Below are positions 6,055 through 13,663 of a stretch of 14,694 nucleotides of DNA, one piece after another (position 1 is the first letter of the stretch; every line of letters begins with the position of its first letter). Source of the stretch: Desulfobacterales bacterium (GTDB taxonomy: Bacteria > Desulfobacterota > Desulfobacteria > Desulfobacterales > Desulfobacteraceae). The stretch spans positions 1-14,694 of the forward strand of contig JAKSAU010000037.1 in the NCBI GenBank assembly GCA_022361535.1, in the 5' to 3' direction. Below the pieces are notes generated by a model. The model had not been told where the DNA came from and made no database searches. It saw only the letters and a program-made list of their open reading frames with translations. A program made the translations under genes and the position numbers.

Positions 6055-6196
6055 GTGTGTTAATTCAGCGATAGCTGAACCTGATCGGAATGAGGTACGC
6101 AGTACCGATTGGAGGAAGGGGGACTCTAAACCAAGTCAAAGGGAAGACACTGTATCAATGGTTTAGGTTTTGAAGTCTGAACCTAAAGCACCACAC
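6055..6196 (+). ncRNA. Candidate structured RNA (unknown class)
   Basis: Outer arms GTGTG (6055-6059) and CACAC (6192-6196) can close a domain. Inside are TTCAGC-GATA-GCTGAA (6064-6079), ATCGG/CCGAT (6084-6088 with 6105-6109) overlapping GGTAC/GTACC (6094-6098 with 6102-6106), and two competing stems: CTAAACC with GGTTTAG (6126-6132, 6160-6166) or TTTAGGTT with AACCTAAA (6162-6169, 6180-6187). No protein frame explains it. I do not recognise a known RNA family and see no terminator at its end, so the 3' boundary and even the strand are uncertain. Confidence 0.35.
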
Positions 6197-6520
6197 TTCC
6201 CTGATCACAACCATGGCTAACTCTATTCATGGGACACAATCCATGAAAGGTATCAGGGGATGTGTGTCTGCTTTAGGGTTACCTTGTTTTGATGTCCCTT
6301 CGGTCATCGTTGATGAAAGATCTTTCAAACTTGACTTTGATATTGGTGTGTATTCATCCCATGGATGTTGCCACTACTATGCACAAACTACCTTGAAGTG
6401 GATTCCCTTACCATCACAACAAAGAACCATAATTCCATGAGTGATTTTTCAGATTCTAAGTTATAGCGTGTCAAATCTGTATGTGCCTGAGTGTCTTTCA
6501 TTGAACGTACCGCAGCTTCC

Positions 6521-6550
6521 TTGACACCATATCTTCACTGAAAGTACATT
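6521..6550 (+). promoter_or_regulatory. Possible promoter of the 313-aa recombinase
   Basis: Consensus TTGACA (6521-6526), 18-nt spacer, TACATT (6545-6550), giving a start near 6557, about 30 nt before the ATG. Confidence 0.5.
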
Positions 6551-6585
6551 CACATTTTTTAACCCTTAACAGAAGGAGAGTTTGT

Positions 6586-7527
6586 ATGAAACGTGGATTT
6601 ACAATGACACTTAACCAAGCAGCAAACAGGATTTGGGAGGAGCGATGGCAGTTTAATAAAGATGGTAAGAAATCGCTGCAAACCTTTAGAAACACGTTCC
6701 GGTATCTTGGCGGTGGTGATAGAGAAATTCACACTCTCACTGCTGAAGATATGATGCACTTGAGAATGATGCTTAGGAAGACAAAGGCACCGGCAACAGT
6801 GAATCGGCATCTTGCAGCAGTGAAAACGGTTCTCAAGCAATCATTCAGAATTTGGAAGGCGATTGATGATGTGCCATACATCCAAATGGAGAAGGAAAAG
6901 GGCAGAAGGGACAGAATTGTGTCTTATGATGAAGAGGAACGGATCTTAGGTTGGCTCATGGATGAGCGGACTTGTTCATATGACATAAGATCCTATGACA
7001 GCATCAGGAATAAAAGGACATTTTATAACTTCTTTGTGTTGCTTATGGACACTGGAGCAAGACCAGGTGAGCTGTTGAGGCTAAGACCTCATGATTTTTC
7101 AAGAAACACCAGGAAACTTCACATTGCTCCTGGAAAGACGGATGAGTACCGATACGTGTGGCTGACTGATAGAGCAGCAGAATGCTTCCAGACACAAGCA
7201 AAACAGAAAGGATCAGGCGTCTTGTTCTCTTTCAGGATTGAAGTTGTGAGCAGGTATTTCAACCATATTAAGAATCAGTTGCTGATCAATGACCCGTCTC
7301 TTACCCCTTATTGTTATAGACATACCTGTGCAACAAGGATGGTTGAAGCCAACGTAAATCCGATGGTAATTCAGAAGCAACTTGGACACAGGACTCTGAT
7401 CACTACACAGCGGTACACTAAAGCAGACGTAAGGCAACTGGAAGCTGGGATGACTGCCGTTGATATAATACGCAGGAACAACACGATTTCTGAGCCAATG
7501 GACGATCCAGAAAATGAAGAAACTTAG
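6586..7527 (+). CDS. Tyrosine recombinase / phage-type integrase (313 aa)
   Basis: A site-specific recombinase with both usual domains. Residues about 8-95 form the helical core-binding domain (TFRNTFRYLGGG, TAEDMMHLRMML, TVNRHLAAVKTVL). The catalytic domain follows with Arg159 (TGARPGELL), Lys184 (PGKTDEYR), the box CYRHTCATR with Arg245 and His246, then His268 (LGHRTLITTQRY) and nucleophile Tyr277. The first His of the usual HxxR box is replaced by Tyr242. AAGGAG lies 8 nt or so before the ATG at 6586. The C-terminal tail is acidic (EPMDDPENEET). It is closer in build to XerC/D-like integrases than to the large island integrase, and converges on it across 185 bp. It may belong to a different recombination reaction of the island or come from an earlier insertion. 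The target is unknown. Confidence 0.88.
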   Translation: MKRGFTMTLNQAANRIWEERWQFNKDGKKSLQTFRNTFRYLGGGDREIHTLTAEDMMHLRMMLRKTKAPATVNRHLAAVKTVLKQSFRIWKAIDDVPYIQMEKEKGRRDRIVSYDEEERILGWLMDERTCSYDIRSYDSIRNKRTFYNFFVLLMDTGARPGELLRLRPHDFSRNTRKLHIAPGKTDEYRYVWLTDRAAECFQTQAKQKGSGVLFSFRIEVVSRYFNHIKNQLLINDPSLTPYCYRHTCATRMVEANVNPMVIQKQLGHRTLITTQRYTKADVRQLEAGMTAVDIIRRNNTISEPMDDPENEET

Positions 7528-7617
7528 GTGATACTAAGGAAGAAGAAAAAGTAAGATAGAATTCTAAAAATCCCACCAAACCACACCGAATTCTTGCCAC
7601 CTCTCCTATTCGGTATC

Positions 7618-7631
7618 GTACACCGTACACC
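7618..7631. repeat. Tandem GTACACC x2
   Basis: Two head-to-tail copies of GTACACC between the convergent recombinase genes. Short, and may be chance. Confidence 0.3.
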
Positions 7632-7650
7632 AGAAATCAAAAATCCTCCT

Positions 7651-7666
7651 CCTCACTAAAGTGAGG
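7651..7666. terminator. Hairpin between convergent recombinase genes
   Basis: CCTCAC-TAAA-GTGAGG is a perfect hairpin in the gap 7528-7712, extendable by an outer T-A pair. A T-rich stretch follows on the minus strand only after GGAGGA, so it would be a weak terminator for the integrase; nothing T-rich follows on the plus strand. Confidence 0.4.
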
Positions 7667-7712
7667 AAAATGCCACTATGTCAGGTTAGCTGTTAGGGAC
7701 TGCTATTCTGCA

Positions 7713-9395
7713 TCAACCGCTCAGATCTACTCCGAAGTCAAGCTTTGAAACACCATCCCTATGAAGCTGTTCAATAGAGAATCCCTTAAAATAGACTCCA
7801 TGTGTAACATCACTATGGGCATGACCTGCCAGACTCTTTATCAGGACCTCAGGCACCATCATTTCCGTAAGATTTGTGATGAACCCGTGCCTGAAGCTGT
7901 GGAAGTTTTTAGTTTCTGTCTTCACACCTATCGTCTTGATGAATTCATTGAACCACTTTCCAAAGTAATGCCCATACCTGTTGTTGGTTTTCTTCAGTTT
8001 GGGGAAGATCCGCTCATGCTTGATCTCCTGGACATACTCAGGGAACTTCAGATCATCTACTATATGAGGATGTAAAGGAATTACACGTTTACTGGCCGTA
8101 TTCTTCAAGGTCTTGTCCGGAGTATCCTCATTGATATCCAAGTACCATATGCCCTCCCCTGTCAGCTTGAGGTCATTTACATGTAACTGGCAAAGTTCCT
8201 CACGTCTGCAACCAGTGAATAAGCCCAACACTGGAATCCAGAATTGATAGGAATGAGTGGTTCCATTTTTAAGGTTCCGAAACATTGCCCTTATATCGTT
8301 GGCACTGAACGCTTCTCTGACTTCCTTGGATGTTTTCCGTTCCTTTATGGTCAAGACCCCCGTGGGATTATCCGTGATATATCGGTTCGTAGCAGCCCAG
8401 GTAAAGAGACTCTTAGTGTATGCGAAGTTCTTATTGATGGACTGGACACTGATGGTTTTCTCCTGAGGCATGTTGAGCTTGATCACATCCCCTGCCCTCA
8501 TCTTGCTGTATTTCAATGTACTAATGAAACGAGGTGGCAAGCATTGCATTGCCTCCTTGTATTCCCGAAATTCATCAAAACTCAAAGTATGAACAGGTAC
8601 ATCGCCCAGGAGGCGAACAAGGACCTTACCAATACTTTTATAATCGTTCTGTGTTGAAGTAGACCAGGCATCGGAGCGGATATTTTCTTGCTGATGTTTC
8701 TGGATGAGATCTGCGAGCAGGATGGACTCTTTTTTTTTCTTTCTGGGTTTCTCCTCCACTACTGTCAAGTTTGCATGTGCAGTGGTGTTCTTCTGAGGCC
8801 TGGGCAATCCACACCTTTCATGATCAAACTTCTTGTTGAAATGACCCTGCTTATGGGCAATCTCTACCTCTCTTAACCCTATCCTGGCCTTGAGAACGTT
8901 ATGGCACAGACGCTTGTAATCATTGTGATGACGGTCAACCTTAATGCCCTGTTGTGCGAGGATCTCATCAACCTCACGGTATGCTACCTGTAGGTTGAGT
9001 TCCTTGGCATTGTCAATATCCATACTCCGAAGCGTCTCAAGACCTCCAATGGTACGTTCATAGGTATCTGGTGTCTTCCCTACAACGGTCCCATTTACAA
9101 GGATCTCTTCTTCAATCTCCCTGAGCCCCTCTTGAATGTACCCTTCAACGATCTTATTGACCTTGTCTCTATCCAGCTTCATATCTTCACTACCTACTAT
9201 TTTTTCCTGCAACCACCGGAACAGACGCTTGAGTTTACCGGCAATGATCCATGCCCTTTCTTTAGCGAGTCCCAAGACACCTGTCCGCAAACTGCGCTTC
9301 AATTCACGTACACCGACAATCTTTCGGACAGCAGGTGGTACTATAATTCGGAAGTAATATCCAGATTTATTCTGTACAAGGTAACTTTGTGCCAT
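7713..9395 (-). CDS. Island tyrosine integrase (560 aa)
   Basis: The enzyme likely to integrate and excise the island at tRNA-Leu. The N-terminal 60 residues (SYLVQNKSGYYFRIIVP, SLRTGVLGLAKERAW, KLKRLFRWL) match the DUF6538-type domain of this integrase group. A long helical linker with a Lys-rich patch follows, then the core-binding domain, then the catalytic domain: Arg397 (TGCRREEL), Lys436 (ASKRVIPL), His499 and Arg502 (HSFRHGF), His525 (AGHAHSDVTHGVY) and nucleophile Tyr535. ATG 9395 is chosen because GGAGG precedes it by 7 nt. The frame is open to 9506, but that 37-residue extension has no ribosome-binding site and no family resemblance. The gene starts about 290 bp from the tRNA-side att and reads away from it. 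A hairpin AACACC/GGTGTT near 9528-9549 lies in its leader. Confidence 0.93.
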   Translation of the reverse strand: MAQSYLVQNKSGYYFRIIVPPAVRKIVGVRELKRSLRTGVLGLAKERAWIIAGKLKRLFRWLQEKIVGSEDMKLDRDKVNKIVEGYIQEGLREIEEEILVNGTVVGKTPDTYERTIGGLETLRSMDIDNAKELNLQVAYREVDEILAQQGIKVDRHHNDYKRLCHNVLKARIGLREVEIAHKQGHFNKKFDHERCGLPRPQKNTTAHANLTVVEEKPRKKKKESILLADLIQKHQQENIRSDAWSTSTQNDYKSIGKVLVRLLGDVPVHTLSFDEFREYKEAMQCLPPRFISTLKYSKMRAGDVIKLNMPQEKTISVQSINKNFAYTKSLFTWAATNRYITDNPTGVLTIKERKTSKEVREAFSANDIRAMFRNLKNGTTHSYQFWIPVLGLFTGCRREELCQLHVNDLKLTGEGIWYLDINEDTPDKTLKNTASKRVIPLHPHIVDDLKFPEYVQEIKHERIFPKLKKTNNRYGHYFGKWFNEFIKTIGVKTETKNFHSFRHGFITNLTEMMVPEVLIKSLAGHAHSDVTHGVYFKGFSIEQLHRDGVSKLDFGVDLSG

Positions 9396-9592
9396 GTTAA
9401 ATCCTCCAGAACCTTTATGGTTAGAGGCATAGCGCACATTCCAGGGTCCTAACGTGTGCAATATCGGACAGGTGGGCATGGAATTTTTCCATTCTGTACC
9501 TATCATAAGAAATGAAAGGTACGCTGAAACACCCGGATAAAAGGTGTTAAAGCAAACTCACCATATGCGTGAAAACACTTGCTGTAACAGGA

Positions 9593-9614
9593 TTTGTGCA
9601 ATGAGTTTGTGCAA
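9593..9614 (+). repeat. TTTGTGCAA direct repeats, candidate integrase arm sites
   Basis: TTTGTGCAA occurs at 9593-9601 and 9606-9614 with a 13-bp period, 69-90 bp from the core att at 9683 and upstream of the integrase gene. Short direct repeats at this distance are typical of integrase arm-type or excisionase sites. Related sequences occur at the other end of the island (1515-1524, 1619-1628). Confidence 0.5.
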
Positions 9615-9642
9615 GACGGGATAACTGAAGGATTCCAAAACT

Positions 9643-9674
9643 AAAAAATCCCAAGAAGGCTGTCCTTCCGGGAT
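9643..9674 (-). terminator. Intrinsic terminator of tRNA-Leu
   Basis: On the minus strand the arms ATCCC/GGGAT and GAAGG/CCTTC (plus 9648-9674) form a two-part stem with a 4-nt loop, followed by six T (plus 9643-9648). It lies 9 nt downstream of the att core, so it belongs to the island and replaces the terminator displaced to 1372-1402. Confidence 0.8.
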
Positions 9675-9685
9675 CTCCGTTAAGA

Positions 9686-9772
<87 letters not shown>

Positions 9773-9807
9773 ACTTGTATCGTCACTTTGAGCAGTCCAA
9801 TTAAAGA

Positions 9808-9836
9808 TTGCTTAAAAGCGATGGTTGGGATATATA
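9808..9836 (+). promoter_or_regulatory. Promoter of the ribF operon
   Basis: TTGCTT (9808-9813), exact 17-nt spacer, TATATA (9831-9836). The start would fall near 9843, about 48 nt before the ribF ATG. The tRNA-Leu promoter must occupy the same 118-bp gap on the other strand. Confidence 0.6.
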
Positions 9837-9890
9837 TATTTGTTTGTGGTATTTGTCAATACTATTTTTGCTCGAAATTTGAAGGACAAT

Positions 9891-10820
9891 ATGCAACTAA
9901 TCGAAAGCTTGAACCAGATCGACACCGCTTTTAAAAATGCTGTCGTTACCATAGGCAACTTTGATGGTGTTCATAAAGGGCACCAAGCTCTGCTCCACCA
10001 AGTCATTGAAAAGGCTACTGAAATTGAAGGAACATCAATTGCCATAACTTTTGAACCCCATCCTTTAAGGGCTTTGGGTATCTCTAGTCCACCGCTAATT
10101 ACCAGGCACGACCAGAAATTAGAACTGATAGATAAGTCAGGAATTGATGTACTATTATGCTTGCCTTTTGATAAAGCATTTTCTGATATAACTGCACATG
10201 ATTTCATTGAAAAAATCCTTGTTGAAAAAATCGGAATGAAAGCCATCGTTATTGGGGCTGATTATTCTTTTGGAAAAGATAGAGTTGGTAATATAAGTCT
10301 TCTCAGGTCCGAAGGAGACCGGTTAGGTTATGAAACCATTGTCTCTAAATGGATCAATGATACGGAAACCGGTAAAGAAAGAATTTCCAGTACTCGAATC
10401 CGGGAAATCGTTATGGAAGGACGTGTAGAACAAGCCATGAAATACCTGGGCCGGCACTACCAGATTAGAGGTAAAGTGATCAAAGGGCGCAGGCGTGGTG
10501 GCAGCCAGCTAGGATTTCCAACAGCAAATATAAAACTTCATGATGAACTTTGTCCAAAACTCGGTGTATATGCCGTTACCGTTGAAACTGTACACGGCAA
10601 ATATAAAGGTGTTGCAAATATTGGTTTTTCGCCTACATTCGGAGACCAAATGTTCACAATAGAAGTACATATTCTAGACTTTGATAGGGATATTTATGAT
10701 ACGCGGATTCGAGTTAACATGGTTGCCAGGCTCAGGGATGAAATAAAATTCTCAGGCATTGAGCAATTATCCGCTCAAATTAAACAGGACGTAGAAAAAG
10801 CAAAGGAAATTTTACAATAA
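9891..10820 (+). CDS. ribF: Bifunctional riboflavin kinase / FAD synthetase
   Basis: Phosphorylates riboflavin to FMN and adenylates FMN to FAD in the cytoplasm. The N-terminal nucleotidyltransferase domain shows TIGNFDGVHKGH (residues 20-31), FEPHP, IGADYSFGKDRVGN and the ISSTRIREI motif. The C-terminal riboflavin kinase domain starts near residue 190 and shows GRRRGGSQLGFPTANI (GFPTAN at 208-213), LGVYAV and NIGFSPTFG followed by EVHILDFDRDIYD. At 309 aa it has the usual family length. ATG 9891 is chosen because GAAGGA lies 5 nt upstream and the protein then starts as expected; the frame is open to 9825, but that part overlaps the -10 box. First gene of the core operon; its stop is directly followed by the def start. 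Confidence 0.96.
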   Translation: MQLIESLNQIDTAFKNAVVTIGNFDGVHKGHQALLHQVIEKATEIEGTSIAITFEPHPLRALGISSPPLITRHDQKLELIDKSGIDVLLCLPFDKAFSDITAHDFIEKILVEKIGMKAIVIGADYSFGKDRVGNISLLRSEGDRLGYETIVSKWINDTETGKERISSTRIREIVMEGRVEQAMKYLGRHYQIRGKVIKGRRRGGSQLGFPTANIKLHDELCPKLGVYAVTVETVHGKYKGVANIGFSPTFGDQMFTIEVHILDFDRDIYDTRIRVNMVARLRDEIKFSGIEQLSAQIKQDVEKAKEILQ

Positions 10821-11351
10821 ATGGCAGTACTAAATATCGTTAAATATCCGGAGCCATCATTAAAAAAGCCTTCCACAACTGTTGATGCAATTGATGATGA
10901 GATTTTAAAATTGATAGAAGACATGGGTGAAACCATGTTCCATGATTCTGGTGTGGGACTTGCTGCTCCCCAAGTCGGGATCAATAAGCGTGTCATTGTT
11001 TATGATGCTCACGCTTCTGATTCAGAAACAGAGCCAGAAGAAAAAGCCTTTACTGCTTTGATCAACCCTGAGATTATTGCCAAAAGCGAAGAAACATTTA
11101 TCTCAGAAAATGAAGGGTGCCTGAGCGTAGTGGATTTTAGATCAGACGTTAAGCGCCATGTCAGGGTCACTGTAAAAGCGTTGAATATAGAAGGTAAAAA
11201 GCTAGAGTTTCATGCTGAAGGACTCTTAGCTGTGATTATGCAACATGAAATAGATCATCTTGATGGTATATTGTTTATTGATCGCATTTCATCACTCAAA
11301 CGGGCTATGTATAAGAAAAAACGTTTAAAACAACTTAAAAAGGAACAATGA
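10821..11351 (+). CDS. def: Peptide deformylase
   Basis: Removes the formyl group from N-terminal fMet of nascent proteins; metal-dependent. All three motifs are present: [10 protein letters not shown] (residues 44-53), EGCLS (98-102, metal ligand Cys100) and HEIDH (142-146, two His ligands and catalytic Glu143). After EGCLS the usual Val-Pro is replaced by [11 protein letters not shown], a mild deviation. At 176 aa it has normal length; a Lys-rich tail ends the protein. The ATG follows the ribF stop without a gap, and the gene overlaps fmt by 4 bp (ATGA), so translational coupling is likely. Function couples naturally with fmt. Confidence 0.96.
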   Translation: MAVLNIVKYPEPSLKKPSTTVDAIDDEILKLIEDMGETMFHDSGVGLAAPQVGINKRVIVYDAHASDSETEPEEKAFTALINPEIIAKSEETFISENEGCLSVVDFRSDVKRHVRVTVKALNIEGKKLEFHAEGLLAVIMQHEIDHLDGILFIDRISSLKRAMYKKKRLKQLKKEQ

Positions 11352-12292
11352 AAAATAGCCGCATAATTTTCATGGGAACCCCGGACTTTTCAGTGCCGGC
11401 CTTAAAGGCTCTGGCTAACGAACCGGGGTTTGATATTTTATTGGTTGTAACCCAGCCTGACCGCCCAAAAGGCAGAGGTAAGAAACTTGCACCCTCCCCT
11501 GTGAAGCTGGCTGCTTTGGATTTGGGTTTTGACGTCTTTCAACCGGAGAAACTGAATACTCAAGAAGGTATACAAAGGCTTTCAGCGCTAGATCCTGACT
11601 ATTTTGTAGTTGTAGCTTTTGGTCAGATTTTATCCCAGAGTATTTTGGACATCCCAAAAATATATCCGATCAATATACACGCCTCCCTTTTGCCTAAATA
11701 TAGGGGAGCTGCTCCTATTCAGGCTGCTGTACTGAACATGGACAAGGAAACTGGCATCACTACTATGGTAATGGCAAAAGGCATGGACACCGGTGATATG
11801 CTTCTCAAGTCCAACACTCCAATAGATCCTGATGAAACTGCTCAAGATGTACATGACCGCCTGGCTAAAATAGGCGGTGATTTGATTTGTGAGACTATTA
11901 ACAAAATCAATCTTGGAGAACTCACACCTCAGCCTCAAGACGATGCTAAAGCCACCTATGTCAGCATGCTTAAAAAATCAGATGGCCTAATTGATTGGCA
12001 CCGTACCGACAAAGAAGTTTGTGCTCACATAAATGCAATGACACCATGGCCTGGCGCTTTTACGAATTTAGCCGGTAAGCGGCTGAAAATTTTTAAAGCA
12101 ATACCAGGACCAAGGGTATCCGAACAGGCGGAACCTGGTGAAATACTCTCCTGTGATAGCGGTGGAATCCAGGTGGCTACAGCAAAGAATTGTGTCCTTA
12201 TCAAAGAGTTAATGGGAAGTTCAGGAAAACGGCTTGACTCAGATGCATTTTTAAGGGGTAACAAAATTAACCTACCTGCCAGGTTTGAATAA
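11348..12292 (+). CDS. fmt: Methionyl-tRNA formyltransferase
   Basis: Transfers a formyl group from 10-formyl-THF to Met-tRNA(fMet), needed for translation initiation. Seen in order: [15 protein letters not shown] near the N-terminus, the substrate loop [29 protein letters not shown], then [17 protein letters not shown] with catalytic Asn109 and His111, and KGMDTGDML with Asp147. The C-terminal tRNA-binding OB-like domain begins near residue 205 ([20 protein letters not shown]). 314 aa is the typical length. The start overlaps the def stop; AAGGA precedes it. The stop lies just before the rsmB start. Confidence 0.97.
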   Translation: MKNSRIIFMGTPDFSVPALKALANEPGFDILLVVTQPDRPKGRGKKLAPSPVKLAALDLGFDVFQPEKLNTQEGIQRLSALDPDYFVVVAFGQILSQSILDIPKIYPINIHASLLPKYRGAAPIQAAVLNMDKETGITTMVMAKGMDTGDMLLKSNTPIDPDETAQDVHDRLAKIGGDLICETINKINLGELTPQPQDDAKATYVSMLKKSDGLIDWHRTDKEVCAHINAMTPWPGAFTNLAGKRLKIFKAIPGPRVSEQAEPGEILSCDSGGIQVATAKNCVLIKELMGSSGKRLDSDAFLRGNKINLPARFE

Positions 12293-12293
12293 G

Positions 12294-13658
12294 ATGGAGA
12301 ACGATCCTCGTCTCATTGCTTTTAACCTGCTTGAATCCGGACAAAAGACTACCCTGCCCTTAGACCGTGCCATTGAGGACGCCTCAGAAGATTTAAATCA
12401 ACTTAGCCGTAAAGACCGGGCTCTAACAAATGCTATCGTTTTTGGGGTATTTAGGCACCGCGGACAGATAGACCATATTATTAAGGCCTGCTCGAAAATT
12501 AGTTTTGACCGACTTGAAGGCAAGGTTAAAACTCTTTTGAGGATGGGGATTTTCCAGATCATATTTCTCGATCGAGTACCTGATTTCGCTGCCATCCATT
12601 CGATAATTGAGCTTGCCAAAATAAAAACCGGCAAAAAAACCAGTGGGTTTATCAATGCGGTGCTTAGAAAGGCAGCCAAGAGCCACAAAGACATCAGCCT
12701 GCCACCACGAAGAAATTTTACCGCTTTTACATCTGCAGCATATTCAATTCCCAGCTGGCTTGGGAAAAGATGGGTTGCCATGTATGGTAAAAATAAAACT
12801 GAAAATCTTTGTCAGTCTGTTCTTAAAATTCCCCCTCTTACGCTGAGGGTGAATTCGCTAAGAACAAACCGGGGTGAATTGATTCAACTGTTTGAAAGCA
12901 ATGGGCTTAGCTGTAATAAAAGTGAATTCAGCCTTGTTGGTTTAGATGTTCTGACATCGGGCAAAGCGGTACCTGATTTTCCTGGATTTGATGACGGATA
13001 TTTTCAGGTCCAGGATGAAGCTGCCCAATTGGCAGTCCAACTCCTTTCTCCCAAACCTGGTGAACGTATTTTGGATGCTTGTGCAGGATTGGGGACCAAG
13101 ACGTGTCATATAGGTCTTTCAATGGATAACAAGGGTGAGGTTATTGCCAATGATATAGGTTCTGAAAAAATTGATCGTATAGAACCTGAATCAAAACGGC
13201 TTGGCATCACTATTATTAAAACAACATCCTTTGATATGATCCGCGCAGGCCGTGACAATTTTGGAGGGTATTTTGACAGGGTTCTTGTAGACGCACCCTG
13301 TACAGGTTTAGGTGTAATACGCCGAAATCCTGATACCCGCTGGAAAAGATCTAAAAAAGATATCCTTCGCATGGCAGCCCTTCAAAAAAAAATTTTAAAT
13401 GGTGCTGCAAATCTGGTAACACCTGGGGGAGTGATCGTGTTTGCTGTGTGTTCCTGCGAGCCTGAAGAAAATCAAGAAGTCATTTCTCATTTTTTAAACA
13501 AACGCAAAGATTTTGAACCTGATCCACTTGGATTTATGAAGCATTTACCCTTGTTTTCAAAGGAGACACCAGACAAATTCCAGTTAGCAACCTACCCTGA
13601 TTATACGAATATGGACGGCTTTTTTGTGGCCAGGTTAAGAAGAATTAAACGGGCTTAG
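12294..13658 (+). CDS. rsmB: 16S rRNA (cytosine-967-C5)-methyltransferase
   Basis: SAM-dependent methylation of 16S rRNA. The N-terminal ~140 residues form a NusB-like RNA-binding domain (RLIAFNLLESG, RALTNAIVFGVFRHRG, LLRMGIFQIIFLDRVPDFAAIHSIIELAK). The methyltransferase domain has the SAM loop ILDACAGLGTKT, the motif VDAPCTGLGVIRRNPD with Cys336, and FAVCSCEPEENQEV with Cys386, the two Cys of RNA m5C methyltransferases. 454 aa from ATG 12294; an in-frame TTG at 12285 would add three residues and overlap fmt. No strong ribosome-binding site is seen, so translational coupling to fmt is likely. The fmt-rsmB pairing is common in bacteria. Confidence 0.95.
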   Translation: MENDPRLIAFNLLESGQKTTLPLDRAIEDASEDLNQLSRKDRALTNAIVFGVFRHRGQIDHIIKACSKISFDRLEGKVKTLLRMGIFQIIFLDRVPDFAAIHSIIELAKIKTGKKTSGFINAVLRKAAKSHKDISLPPRRNFTAFTSAAYSIPSWLGKRWVAMYGKNKTENLCQSVLKIPPLTLRVNSLRTNRGELIQLFESNGLSCNKSEFSLVGLDVLTSGKAVPDFPGFDDGYFQVQDEAAQLAVQLLSPKPGERILDACAGLGTKTCHIGLSMDNKGEVIANDIGSEKIDRIEPESKRLGITIIKTTSFDMIRAGRDNFGGYFDRVLVDAPCTGLGVIRRNPDTRWKRSKKDILRMAALQKKILNGAANLVTPGGVIVFAVCSCEPEENQEVISHFLNKRKDFEPDPLGFMKHLPLFSKETPDKFQLATYPDYTNMDGFFVARLRRIKRA

Positions 13659-13663
13659 TACCT

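Larger units (their letters stand above)
5898..6585. other. Non-coding region with hairpins and candidate RNA
   Basis: Nearly 690 bases without a well-supported gene. After the ATPase stop, GGGTCTG...CAGACCC (about 5909-5955) encloses GAAATC...GGTTTC, a possible transcript-end structure without a T tract. A promoter (6016-6043) and a highly foldable segment (6055-6196) follow. A 75-codon open frame at 6213-6440 lacks a ribosome-binding site and I do not call it. A second promoter at 6521-6550 serves the next recombinase. Confidence 0.5.

Noticed and set aside
6213..6440. 75-codon plus-strand ORF after the candidate RNA
   Set aside because: No ribosome-binding site before its ATG and no recognisable motif. 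It could be real, but the sequence does not support a call.
9396..9506. 37-residue N-terminal extension of the island integrase
   Set aside because: The ATG at 9395 has GGAGG at ideal spacing and starts the recognisable domain.
9825..9890. Upstream start for ribF
   Set aside because: It would overlap the -10 box, and the hydrophobic extension is not part of the RibF family.
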